Source: CAXBCP01 sp047638395
GTDB lineage: Bacteria; Pseudomonadota; Alphaproteobacteria; MPNO01; UBA830
NCBI GenBank assembly: GCA_047638395.1
Contig: JBLIMV010000002.1
Location: 169,973-233,972, forward strand
DNA: 64,000 nucleotides
Reading direction: 5' to 3'
Below the pieces are notes generated by a model. The model saw only the letters and a list, made by a program, of their open reading frames with translations. It searched no databases and had not been told where the DNA came from. The position numbers were made by a program, and so were the translations under genes. Positions 51,091 through 59,534 of this stretch are shown here, one piece after another (within the stretch, counting starts at the first letter, position 1; every line of letters starts with the position of its first letter).

Positions 51091-53388
51091 ATGCTCAGGT
51101 TGTTCAGACAGAACCCAGCCCTCAATTACATCCTGATCGGGATACTCTGTGCGGCAGGCAGCCTTATGTCGCCAAGGGCATTTTCCGTCCTCGAATTCAT
51201 CGAAAACTGGCTGGCGGACCTCCGCCTGACCAGCATCGCGCCGCCGATGGAAACTCATCCGGATATCGTCGTATTTACGATCACCGAAGACACCCTGGCC
51301 CAGTATCCATATCGCTTTCCGCTAGACCGCAGCATGCTCGCCGACGCGGTGAAGCGCTTCAATGCCGCCGGGGTCAAGGCGATCGGCATGGACGTTCTGT
51401 TCGATCAGCCGACCGAAACGCAAAAAGACAACCGACTGGCCGAGGCGATTGCCGAAAGCCGGGCCCCCGTCGTCGTCGGATGGGCATCCGGCGAAGAAGG
51501 GCTGACAGACAAGCAGGTAGAATACCTCCGGAGCTATCTGCCCGAAGCAATTCATGCACCGTCCAACCTGGTAAAGGCCCCCGGGGACGGCACCGTCCGG
51601 TGGGTGTATCCAGGCACCGTCACACCCAATGGATATCGGACGGCATTCGCGCCGGCACTGGCAGAAGCCGGCGGCGTAAAACCCACCCGCGAGACCCGGG
51701 ATCTTTATTTCCGAAGCGGCGTGGACGGCGGCACGGCTCCCTTTCGGGTTTTCCCGCTCCATTTGCTGCCGAACCTCCCGCCACAATGGTACGCCGACAA
51801 GATCGTGTTGATCGGCGCTGATTTGCCGAACGAAGACCGCCACAGAACGCCTTTTGCAGCATTGCTCGGAAATGACGCGGGTTCATTGCCGGGTGTTGTT
51901 GTGCACGCCTTTGCGATCGCTCAGTTGATCGACGGAAAAACGTTCGATCGCCAGAATCTGATCATAGAATTGATTGCCGCCATCGTCGTCGCCGGGCTGG
52001 GCGTCTGGCTCGCCCTTCTTGGCATAGGGCTCGTTGCCAAGCTGGCGATGGCGGCGCTGGGAATCGCCATCATCTGGGGGAGCGGTTTCGCGCTGTTTTA
52101 CGTGGCCAATGTAATGGTGCCGATCTTTACCCCGAGCATGGCATTTGTAACGGCAATCGGGATAAGTACGGCTCTGGTCGGGCATTTCCACCGCCAGGAA
52201 AAGAAATTCGCCGAAGCGATGGTGCGCCGCCGGAATGAATCGCTCCACAAAATCGTCGAAAACAGTTTCGATGCGATCGTGGTCGCGACATCCGACGGCG
52301 AGATTAGATCGACCAACTCATCGGCGGATTTGGTTATGGGCTGGCACCCGGAAGATATCATCGGGTCGCAGATCACCGAGCACTTCCCCGACGTCGAGGA
52401 ACTCAGCGAAGACTTCCTCGAACGCGACAAGCAGTACCGGCGAACGTCGAAGGGCGAGATCCAGCCACTCGAAATCGAATGTGCCCGCGCCGACGGCACA
52501 CCGTTTACGATGGAGCTTGTCGTTTACACAGCGCCAGTGTCGGATCTGTCTGGAACGACCAACCTTGCCGGCGAACGTGTTTCCTATATTTACTCATTCC
52601 GCGACATTACCGCCCGCCACATGGCGGAACAGGCGCGCGAGGAGGCTCGCCAGCAAGCCGAAGCCGCCAACCGGGCAAAGACTGAATTCCTGGCAAACAT
52701 GAGCCATGAACTCCGCACACCGCTGAATGCGATTATCGGGTTCTCAGAACTGATGCGGACGGAAGCGCTTGGGCCATTGGGGTCGCCCCAGTATCTGGAA
52801 TACATGAACGACATCAACGGCAGCGGCCAGCAACTTATCCAGGTCATCAACGATATTCTCGATATGTCTAAAATCGAGGCCGGGGAGCTGACCCCAATGG
52901 AAGAGGAATTCGATTTTGTAACCGCCGCAGACACGTCCGTCCGACTGGTCGCGGACAGGGCCCAGAAAGGCGAGATAACTCTATTGAACACGGTTCCGGC
53001 CGACCTCCCGCTCCTCCTCGCCGATGAGCGAATGATCAAACAGATATTGCTGAACCTGCTGTCGAATGCGGTGAAATTCACACCCGAAGGGGGAATGGTG
53101 GAGCTCAGTGCCGAAGCGAGCTCTCTCGGTCTTGTTTTCTCCGTATCCGATACCGGTTGCGGCATCCCGGAAGATAAGATGGACGTTATCCTCGAACCCT
53201 TCGGTCAGGCCGATATGTCCCTGCAGCGCAACTACGAAGGCACCGGCCTTGGCCTGCCGCTGGTCAAGGCGATGGTCGAACTGCACGGAGGCACCCTGGA
53301 GATCTTAAGCCGAGAAGGCAAAGGAACCACCGCGACTGTCCGTATGCCCGCGAGCTGCCTTCTGGAAGACCGACGAAAAATAGCGTAG
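51091..53388 (+). CDS. CHASE2-PAS sensor histidine kinase
   Basis: A 765-residue membrane kinase. A first hydrophobic helix (about 11-30) is followed by an extracytoplasmic CHASE2 domain (about 35-280, HPDIVVFTITEDTLAQYPYR; VKAIGMDVLFDQPTE). Three further membrane helices (about 290-365) lead to a PAS domain (about 385-500), HisKA with His539 in NMSHELRTPLN, and a GHKL ATPase with NLLSNAVKFTP and GTGLGLPLVKA. It is the last gene of the TPS/CHAT/FecR-like stretch. No receiver gene follows, so the phosphate acceptor is unknown. CHASE2 probably senses an envelope signal. Confidence 0.92.
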   Translation: MLRLFRQNPALNYILIGILCAAGSLMSPRAFSVLEFIENWLADLRLTSIAPPMETHPDIVVFTITEDTLAQYPYRFPLDRSMLADAVKRFNAAGVKAIGMDVLFDQPTETQKDNRLAEAIAESRAPVVVGWASGEEGLTDKQVEYLRSYLPEAIHAPSNLVKAPGDGTVRWVYPGTVTPNGYRTAFAPALAEAGGVKPTRETRDLYFRSGVDGGTAPFRVFPLHLLPNLPPQWYADKIVLIGADLPNEDRHRTPFAALLGNDAGSLPGVVVHAFAIAQLIDGKTFDRQNLIIELIAAIVVAGLGVWLALLGIGLVAKLAMAALGIAIIWGSGFALFYVANVMVPIFTPSMAFVTAIGISTALVGHFHRQEKKFAEAMVRRRNESLHKIVENSFDAIVVATSDGEIRSTNSSADLVMGWHPEDIIGSQITEHFPDVEELSEDFLERDKQYRRTSKGEIQPLEIECARADGTPFTMELVVYTAPVSDLSGTTNLAGERVSYIYSFRDITARHMAEQAREEARQQAEAANRAKTEFLANMSHELRTPLNAIIGFSELMRTEALGPLGSPQYLEYMNDINGSGQQLIQVINDILDMSKIEAGELTPMEEEFDFVTAADTSVRLVADRAQKGEITLLNTVPADLPLLLADERMIKQILLNLLSNAVKFTPEGGMVELSAEASSLGLVFSVSDTGCGIPEDKMDVILEPFGQADMSLQRNYEGTGLGLPLVKAMVELHGGTLEILSREGKGTTATVRMPASCLLEDRRKIA

Positions 53389-53440
53389 CGAACCTGCTTT
53401 GTAGCGGGTTTCACAACTATCAACGCGATCCGGGGGAAAT

Positions 53441-53490
53441 TGGTGGAGCCGAGGAGGATCGAACTCCCGACCTCAGCGTTGCGAACGCTA
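53441..53490 (-). tRNA. 3' half of tRNA-Ala(CGC), attachment-site remnant
   Basis: Reading the minus strand from 53490, there is a 5-bp anticodon stem with loop TTCGCAA (anticodon CGC), a 5-nt variable loop AGGTC, a T-arm GGGAG-TTCGATC-CTCCT, acceptor strand CGGCTCC, discriminator A and CCA at 53443-53441. That is exactly tRNA positions 27-76. The D-arm and 5' acceptor strand are absent; the adjoining sequence is unrelated. It lies 177 bp from an integrase gene, so it is best read as an att site left by integration into tRNA-Ala. The intact tRNA should be at the other end of the element, outside this view. Confidence 0.75.
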
Positions 53491-53666
53491 GGGTGGGTAG
53501 TTTACCCATGATTCCCCGAGCACCCCTAGAAATTTCCGAACGCTACTTTCCCTTTGTTTCTGCCGATTAATTGGGTTACTTTTAACGCTGTGGTCATTTC
53601 TGATCATTACTGGACGTTACCCTCAACGGGTGCCCTTTAGGTGCCCTAGTAAAAACAGGCACAGAC

Positions 53667-54989
53667 TTGGAATCGCGCACACTCACAAACACCGTCCTTC
53701 TAGATGCCTTAAAACGGTACGGGAAGACTCCTCAGAAGGAATACCGTCTATGGGATGGTGGCACGGACGGGGTGCGTGGATTTGGTATTAGGGTGAAGCC
53801 AAGCGGAACGCGTTCGTTCTTCTATCAGTACACGTCGCCGACACTCCATAAAAAGCGACGGATCACTATCGGGCAGTACCCCGCCATACAGATCAAGTTC
53901 GCGAGGGAGGCAGCCCAAAAGTATGCTGTAAGGGTTCTCAATGGCGAAGACCCGCTGGAGACCAACCGGCTAGAAGAAGGCCCACAAACAGTATCCGAAC
54001 TATGTGACCTATATCTTGACCGCGCCCGTAAAGGGCTGATCCTGTATCGCGGACAGCCCAAAAAAACGTCTACAATTCAGACGGACGCTGGACGGATCGA
54101 GCGTCATATCAAACCGGTTCTGGGCAAGCGCCGACTCAACGAAGTCAGGCAATCTCATGTCGAAGTGTTTAGGGACAAGATCGCTGCAGGAGAAACAGCC
54201 GCGACCGTCAAGACCGGCCTTCGCGGGCTCGCGCGGGTTACTGGCGGCCACGGCGCAGCTACCCGCGCTATCGAGCTGCTCGGTTCAATTTTTTCATTTG
54301 CTATCCGTAACGCATACATGGAAGGCGAAAACCCTGTGAAGGGTGTTGAGAAAAGCCGAAGTGTCTCGAATGATCGGTATCTGCGCCCCGATGAATATAA
54401 AGCCTTCGCTGATGCCCTAGGTGCGATGGAGAGAGAGGGAAAGAACGCCCCTGCCCTGAAGGCGTTCAGGCTGTTGGCACTCACAGGCGCCCGCCGCAAC
54501 GAGATATTTGAACTGAAGCCCCATGAGGTTCAGCTAACAGAAAGCTATTTCGAATTCGATGATACTAAGACTGGCAAGCAACGCCGCGCATTCGGGAAAG
54601 CGGCAGCAAAGCTGTTGGCTGATACCATGAATGAGTCCGCCGACCGAACGTACCTTTTCCCAGGCGCGAGGCCGGGCACCCACACCCAAAATACGAAATT
54701 ATTCAGAGCGGTCTGCCAAAGAGCGAAGCTGAAAGGGGTGACCCCGCACATATTAAGGCATTCTTTCTCGACCGTCGCAGGAAAACTGAATTATGCGGAG
54801 GTAACGATTGGGGCACTTCTAGGACACTCTGGAACAACGGTCACTAGCCGGTACACACACCCAGTGGACGACGCAATCATCAGCGCAGCAGACAAGGTTT
54901 CTCAGACCATCGCCGGGTACATGAAGAACGGTGCGAAACCGCAAATAGCGAAAGTTGTCGAGTTCCCCAGCGAAAAGGTAAGGGGTTAG
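53667..54989 (+). CDS. tyrosine recombinase (P4-type island integrase)
   Basis: A 440-residue integrase. The N-terminal arm-binding DUF4102-like domain (about 1-105, with GFGIRVKPSGTRSFFYQY and ITIGQYP) is followed by a SAM-like core-binding domain and the catalytic domain. Catalytic residues are Arg276 (TGARRNE), His361 and Arg364 (HILRH), His387 (GHSG) and Tyr396 (SRYTHP). The start is TTG. It sits next to the tRNA-Ala fragment and reads into the element, as expected for an integrative element of satellite or island type. Confidence 0.95.
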   Translation: MESRTLTNTVLLDALKRYGKTPQKEYRLWDGGTDGVRGFGIRVKPSGTRSFFYQYTSPTLHKKRRITIGQYPAIQIKFAREAAQKYAVRVLNGEDPLETNRLEEGPQTVSELCDLYLDRARKGLILYRGQPKKTSTIQTDAGRIERHIKPVLGKRRLNEVRQSHVEVFRDKIAAGETAATVKTGLRGLARVTGGHGAATRAIELLGSIFSFAIRNAYMEGENPVKGVEKSRSVSNDRYLRPDEYKAFADALGAMEREGKNAPALKAFRLLALTGARRNEIFELKPHEVQLTESYFEFDDTKTGKQRRAFGKAAAKLLADTMNESADRTYLFPGARPGTHTQNTKLFRAVCQRAKLKGVTPHILRHSFSTVAGKLNYAEVTIGALLGHSGTTVTSRYTHPVDDAIISAADKVSQTIAGYMKNGAKPQIAKVVEFPSEKVRG

Positions 54990-54992
54990 GCC

Positions 54993-55694
54993 ATGCCATT
55001 CCATGATGAACAGCCAGAATTATGGCATTGGACCCAAGCCGTAGCGTGGATTGCATTCGATGATGATGACACAGAGGTCGGGGAGATAAGCCAAATCACT
55101 TATTTGCCTCGTTGCAGCGACAGCTACGGTGCCGCGAAGAATATTACCAGAGCAATACGTCAGATCGTTGAGCAAGTCGCAAACGAGATCATTCACCCAG
55201 TCATATGGCGCAACAAACCATTCGAGTCGGACAAATGGAAACAACGCTTTGAATCTGACGGTCTAAGGATGTTCAACCGCGACTTGGAGGACACGCGTTC
55301 AGCTTTGTACGACGCAGTGTACAGCAAGTCGCGAATGGACTTCAGTTACCTCCATTTTCGTCGTAGTGACGTTCTTGCGCTTTGGCCTATCAAAGAACTG
55401 AACCAATTTCAGAATGATCAGTTCGCCCCAGCAGACGTGCCATCAAATGAAACAGCCCCCAAAAAGTTGGAGCGAGACAATCCAACCGATAAAGAAATCT
55501 CCGCATTTACGACCAATCTCATTGCCGAACTATCTGCGAGTGGCGGGCGGCTAAATCGGAAGGTGTTTAGGGAAGCCTATTGTGAGAAATTTCCTGGACC
55601 GCAGCAGTCCAACGCCGATTTGGCATATGCAGACTTTGTCCCCGACGATGCAAAACCGAAAGCTGGCCGTCCCAAGAAATCCGCGATTCATTGA
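54993..55694 (+). CDS. element-encoded protein of unknown function with AT-hook-like tail
   Basis: A 233-residue protein 3 bp after the integrase, with AAGGGG upstream of its ATG, so probably co-transcribed. The N-terminal half has alternating aromatic and acidic segments (LWHWTQAVAWIAFDDDDTEV). The C-terminus is KPKAGRPKKSAIH, a GRP-core AT-hook-like DNA-binding motif. No family is recognised. The codon use is less GC-biased than the flanking chromosome, in keeping with a mobile element. Confidence 0.7.
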   Translation: MPFHDEQPELWHWTQAVAWIAFDDDDTEVGEISQITYLPRCSDSYGAAKNITRAIRQIVEQVANEIIHPVIWRNKPFESDKWKQRFESDGLRMFNRDLEDTRSALYDAVYSKSRMDFSYLHFRRSDVLALWPIKELNQFQNDQFAPADVPSNETAPKKLERDNPTDKEISAFTTNLIAELSASGGRLNRKVFREAYCEKFPGPQQSNADLAYADFVPDDAKPKAGRPKKSAIH

Positions 55695-55861
55695 GTGCGA
55701 AATCGGCCTACTCCGTTGATAATATTCACTTATTAATTCGCGGAATTTAATTCGCGATCTTTTAATTGGCGGCGGATTTAAACAACTTCGTCGCCAATTT
55801 TCTGTGTGTTTCTCTCATCTCCGTCGCCCACTGCGGGCATTACCCAGATGAGGAAAAGCTA

Positions 55862-56107
55862 GTGCTAAATCTCGAATCCCTCCCCGAAAACCTGATTCGG
55901 AAAGATGCATCAGAGTACTTGTTGCGGGTTCACGGTGTAAGCCGGAAGCCTAAAACGCTAGCCAAGTTGGCATGCGTCGGAGGTGGCCCAAAATTTCGAA
56001 AAGATGGTCGCTTCCCTCTCTATCCAGTCATCGAACTTGACGCCTATGCCCGTACAAAACTCGGCGAGCTCGTCAGTTCAAACGCTGAGGCTAGAGAAGC
56101 AGCCTGA
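55862..56107 (+). CDS. small helix-turn-helix (AlpA/excisionase-like) protein
   Basis: The likely product is 81 residues from GTG 55862, which follows GAGGAAAAG at a good distance. The frame is open further upstream (TTG 55766), but that part is not domain-like. The sequence ENLIRKDASEYLLRVHGVSR then GGGPKFRKDGRFPLYPVIEL is typical of winged-helix MerR/AlpA-type proteins encoded by integrative elements, which direct excision or activate the integrase. The exact role is inferred. Confidence 0.65.
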   Translation: MLNLESLPENLIRKDASEYLLRVHGVSRKPKTLAKLACVGGGPKFRKDGRFPLYPVIELDAYARTKLGELVSSNAEAREAA

Positions 56108-56128
56108 TGCAAACCGCCAAAAAAGAAA

Positions 56129-56150
56129 CCCCGGCGCAGCAACGCCGAGG
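56129..56150 (+). terminator. GC-rich hairpin after the HTH gene
   Basis: CGGCG (56132-56136) and CGCCG (56143-56147) pair around CAGCAA, extended by CC/GG across a mismatch. CTTCAAATCTTTT follows. It is likely a weak terminator or a processing site between element genes. Confidence 0.5.
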
Positions 56151-56198
56151 CTTCAAATCTTTTCGCGCTCTATCCCCCGTTTAAAAAGGATCAAGACA

Positions 56199-56516
56199 GT
56201 GATTAATATAGTAACCGACGCCGGAAACGGCAACAAGAACCCCCTGCCCACCGTCGCTGGCCACCCTCGAAACCCCCTCGCCAAACTGGCTTCAATAAGT
56301 TTCCGTCGGTGCTTGCTCGATAGGAGCGACGGGTGGCCGAAGATTTATCGGGACTGCCTGAAGGCGCAGGGGCACGCCGCACCATATGAAATTCAATTTC
56401 TGACGGAGGTGACGGAACTTTGTGTGAACGGGCGACCGATCCCGAGCGCCGAGGCGGCAAAATTTGAGGCTCTCAGCAGTCGCATCATCCTAGGGCGTAT
56501 AGGGGGTGTTCAATGA
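56199..56516 (+). CDS. element-encoded hypothetical protein
   Basis: A 105-residue protein from GTG 56199 with AAGGA 8 nt upstream. The stretch LASISFRRCLLDRSDGWPKI and a basic, helical C-terminus (EAAKFEALSSRIILGRIG) are seen; no domain is recognised. Its stop overlaps the primase ATG (ATGA), so it is translationally coupled to replication genes. A role in element replication is possible but unsupported. Confidence 0.65.
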   Translation: MINIVTDAGNGNKNPLPTVAGHPRNPLAKLASISFRRCLLDRSDGWPKIYRDCLKAQGHAAPYEIQFLTEVTELCVNGRPIPSAEAAKFEALSSRIILGRIGGVQ

Positions 56517-57391
56517 ACGCCGAAACCATCGCGATAGCCCTCGGCGGAAAACGGGCGGGATCGGATTGGATGGCGCGTTGTCCGGCCCACAGCGACCGTA
56601 CGCCATCCATGTCTTTAGCGGATGGCGATACGGGTAACGTCGTCGTCTGTTGCCATGCCGGATGCCCCCAGGAAGCGGTTATAGCCGCCTTGCGGGATAA
56701 GGGCGTATGGCCCGGCAAAAGCGATATAGAGCGCCCTGACCCGGCCCTGATCGCGCGTGAGTGCCTGAAACGCGAGCGTGAAGCGCAGGCCCGTATCGAT
56801 TACGCGGTTGGTCTGTGGCGACAGGCCGACCCGGCTGCGGGAACGCCGGTTGAAAGCTACCTGCGCTGGCGTGGGATTATGCTGCCGGTGCCGGAGACCA
56901 TCCGGTTTGTTCCGAAGATGAAGCACCGCGACGGCGGCGTTTGGCCGTCCCAGATTGCGGTTGTAACGGACGGGATGTCGAATACGCCAGTTGGTGTTCA
57001 TCGCACATACCTAGCGCCTGACGGCGCAGGAAAAGCCCCTGTGTCCCCAGCGAAAATGATGCTGGGTCGGTGTCGTGGTGGCGCGGTTCGGCTAGCCCCG
57101 ACAGATAATGAAGTGCTGATTGGCGAAGGGATAGAAACGACCCTTTCGGTCATGCAGGTCACGGGCAAGCCCGGTTGGGCGGCGCTATCGACGTCGGGAA
57201 TGACGGCGCTTTGCCTACCGGATTATCTCACCGAAATAACGATTCTCGCGGATGGCGATCCACCCGGCAGGGACGCGGCGAATACCGCTGCGGGCACATG
57301 GGCGCGCGAAGGACGGAATGTGCGGATCGCGCACGCGCCGGATGGACAGGATTTTAACGACCGCCTGATGGCGGCGGAGCACACAGCATGA
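56513..57391 (+). CDS. Zn-finger/Toprim primase of the integrated element
   Basis: A 292-residue protein. An N-terminal primase-type zinc finger (ARCPAHSDRTPSMSL then VVVCCHAGC, CxxH...CxxxC) is followed by a Toprim domain. Toprim shows the glutamate motif EVLIGEGIETTLSVMQ and the DGD-type motif ITILADGDPPGRDAANTAAG. Such fused primases start replication of phages, satellites and plasmids. It overlaps both neighbours by 4 nt, upstream hypothetical and downstream DUF3987, forming a replication cassette. Confidence 0.88.
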   Translation: MNAETIAIALGGKRAGSDWMARCPAHSDRTPSMSLADGDTGNVVVCCHAGCPQEAVIAALRDKGVWPGKSDIERPDPALIARECLKREREAQARIDYAVGLWRQADPAAGTPVESYLRWRGIMLPVPETIRFVPKMKHRDGGVWPSQIAVVTDGMSNTPVGVHRTYLAPDGAGKAPVSPAKMMLGRCRGGAVRLAPTDNEVLIGEGIETTLSVMQVTGKPGWAALSTSGMTALCLPDYLTEITILADGDPPGRDAANTAAGTWAREGRNVRIAHAPDGQDFNDRLMAAEHTA

Positions 57392-58944
57392 CGGAAGCAG
57401 AAGTTAGAGACGCAGTTGACGGTGCCGTGATCTACACATTCTCACAGGATGAACCCGGACAATTCCCGGAACCACAACCGTTACCGGAAGGCCCGCCGAA
57501 GGCTGCACCGCTGGAAGCACGCATGATACCGGATGAGCTTGCGCCGTGGATAACGGACATTGCCGAGCGAATGCAGGTTCCCCCTGATTTCGTCGCAGCC
57601 CCGGCCATTGTGGCGGCTGGGTCACTGATCGGTCGTCAGGTCGCAATCCGGCCCGGTCAGCATAATGATTACGCTGCTGTCCCGAATTTATGGGGTGCAA
57701 TTATCGGCGCACCGTCTTCGATGAAAACCGGCGCAATGGGTGAAGCGTTAGGACCGTTGACCGCGTTGGAACGGGCGATGAATGAAGGATATGAGCATGA
57801 TCTGGAGGAGTGGGAATCTCTACACCGGATCGAGATCAAGGAAAACAAGCGAGCAGAGCAATCAATAGAGGAGGCGTTGAAGAAGGGTGACAGCGTTGCC
57901 GCCGAAGCGGAATCGCGAAGTATTCAGGAAACCCCGCCACCTGCAGAACGCCGCCTCAAAACTCATGACGCCACGGTAGAGAAGTTAGGCGAGATCCTCG
58001 CGGTGAATCCAAACGGGGTTCTTCAGTGCCGAGACGAGCTTACGGGTTTTCTAAAATCGTTCGATAAGGCTGGCCGGGAGGGTGACCGGGCATTTTATCT
58101 GGAAGCGTGGAACGGAGATAAGGGCTTTATCGTTGATCGTGTGGGACGCGGGACAACCCGTATTGAGGCGTGCTGTGTTTCAATCATGGGAACGATCCAG
58201 CCCGGCCCGCTTGCCGATCATATCCGAGACGCTAGGCAAGGCGGAGCGAAAGCGGACGGATTGATGCAACGGTTTCAGGTGATGGTTTGGCCCGACTGTT
58301 CCGCCGCGTTTACGCTTGTAGACCGGAGGCCGGACGATACCGCCCGGCAGCGAGCCAAGGACGTTTTTGCCCGTCTGCTTGATCTCGACCTGGGTGCTGT
58401 CGGTGCCTTTCAGGAAGGTGAAGAAATGCCCTACCTGCGATTCACGCGCGACGCGCAGGGGTTATTCAATGAATGGCGGGAAGAACTGGAACGACGGCTA
58501 CGAGAGCCTGACACGCTATCTGTTTCCATGGAGACGCACCTTGGGAAGTACCGGAGCCTCGTGCCGTCTCTGGCCCTCATCTTTCATCTTATCGATGGTC
58601 AGGCAGGATGTGTGGGTGGGGCGTCGTTAAGCCGTGCGATTAAATGGGCGCGTTATCTGGAAAGCCATGCTCGCAAGGTATACGCGTCGGGTGGCCGCAC
58701 AGACGAGGCCGCGACATCCCGTCTCGGCAGGAAAATTCAAACAGGTGCGTTTGATAGCGACAATATCACGGTCCGGGACATTGTTCGGAAGGGTTGGTCT
58801 GGTCTCAATGACAACCGCGATGTCGTTGCAGCGGTTAACGGACTGGTCGATGCCGATTGGTTGATCCCTCAGGAACGGAATTCAACCGGTCGCCCGACAA
58901 CAACGTTCACCATCAACCCGAATATCAGCGGAGGGAGGGGCTGA
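57388..58944 (+). CDS. DUF3987-domain replication-type protein
   Basis: A 518-residue DUF3987 (YfjI-like) protein. After a Pro-rich N-terminus come AAPAIVAAGSLIGRQVAIRP and NLWGAIIGAPSSMKTGAMGE, where GxPSxxKT resembles a Walker A motif, followed by a charged coiled coil (about 130-200) and the segment GVLQCRDELTGFLKSFDKAG. These proteins accompany Toprim primases in mobile elements and probably act as replicative helicases or loaders. It overlaps the primase by ATGA, and its TGA overlaps the next start (TGATG). Confidence 0.85.
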   Translation: MTEAEVRDAVDGAVIYTFSQDEPGQFPEPQPLPEGPPKAAPLEARMIPDELAPWITDIAERMQVPPDFVAAPAIVAAGSLIGRQVAIRPGQHNDYAAVPNLWGAIIGAPSSMKTGAMGEALGPLTALERAMNEGYEHDLEEWESLHRIEIKENKRAEQSIEEALKKGDSVAAEAESRSIQETPPPAERRLKTHDATVEKLGEILAVNPNGVLQCRDELTGFLKSFDKAGREGDRAFYLEAWNGDKGFIVDRVGRGTTRIEACCVSIMGTIQPGPLADHIRDARQGGAKADGLMQRFQVMVWPDCSAAFTLVDRRPDDTARQRAKDVFARLLDLDLGAVGAFQEGEEMPYLRFTRDAQGLFNEWREELERRLREPDTLSVSMETHLGKYRSLVPSLALIFHLIDGQAGCVGGASLSRAIKWARYLESHARKVYASGGRTDEAATSRLGRKIQTGAFDSDNITVRDIVRKGWSGLNDNRDVVAAVNGLVDADWLIPQERNSTGRPTTTFTINPNISGGRG

Positions 58945-59474
58945 TGGTGAAGACGCTTGAAGAAATCTACCGCGCAGCCGATGAAATTCTTGAGCGGCAC
59001 AGTGACAAATTCACTGCCAAAACCGCGAAACCTACCAAAACGACATACAACAATAACCATTCCGCCGACTTTCGCGGTTTTGGCAGTGAAATACGGTCTG
59101 GTAGGGAGAAAGATAATGGTCCCGCCTCGACCAATTGGTCACAGGAAGACTGGCAGGCTTTCTTCGAAGAACGCGCCGGTATTGCCGAACACGATGGCGG
59201 CCTGTCACGCGCTGATGCCGAAGCCCAGGCGCTAGCCTGCTGTGTTGTGAAATGGATGAACCTGAACCCGGTCAAATCCGATCCCGACCGCTGCGCCCAC
59301 TGCGGCCAGCCGAACGATACCGGTACGCAGGTCGTCCCGTTCGGGAATGGGCCTGTGTGGTTGCATTCGGGGTGCTGGCGAGAATGGCAGAATGGGCGGG
59401 AGGATGAGGCTATTGGGCATCTGAAAACGTCCGGTGTTCACCTAAGAGCGGACGGTTCTGATGCCGCGTGCTGA
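58944..59474 (+). CDS. element-encoded zinc-ribbon protein
   Basis: A 176-residue protein from ATG 58944, overlapping the DUF3987 stop and preceded by GGAGGGAGGGG. The N-terminal half is polar and probably disordered. The C-terminal part has CCVVKWMNLNP followed by DRCAHCGQPNDTG and WLHSGCWREW, a zinc ribbon of CxxC...C type. It is the last gene of the integrase-primase cassette. Similar short Zn-ribbon proteins close replication operons in alphaproteobacterial islands; function unknown. Confidence 0.75.
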   Translation: MVKTLEEIYRAADEILERHSDKFTAKTAKPTKTTYNNNHSADFRGFGSEIRSGREKDNGPASTNWSQEDWQAFFEERAGIAEHDGGLSRADAEAQALACCVVKWMNLNPVKSDPDRCAHCGQPNDTGTQVVPFGNGPVWLHSGCWREWQNGREDEAIGHLKTSGVHLRADGSDAAC

Positions 59475-59481
59475 GGACCGT

Positions 59482-59502
59482 TGTTGACCCGAAGCGGAAG
59501 TT
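59482..59502. repeat. degenerate copy of a TGACCC-N3-GCGGACATT intergenic motif
   Basis: TGACCCGAAGCGGAAGTT lies just after the zinc-ribbon gene. It matches the motif seen better preserved at 60941-60959 and 63871-63893. It is probably a relic of a dispersed repeat. Confidence 0.4.
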
Positions 59503-59534
59503 TCAAACCCTCGTCCCACGAAAAAACAGCACGT

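Noticed and set aside
38157..53450. 13-nt match GGAAATTGGTGGA at 38156 and 53436 as direct repeats flanking the secretion locus
   Set aside because: Exact 13-mers recur by chance many times in 64 kb. The 38-kb site lacks a foldable tRNA 3' half: the T-stem is wobble-only and the CCA is 5 nt too far away.
54993..59474. Anti-phage defence island
   Set aside because: Apart from the integrase and replication-type genes there is no restriction, toxin-antitoxin, CBASS, retron or similar effector recognisable here.
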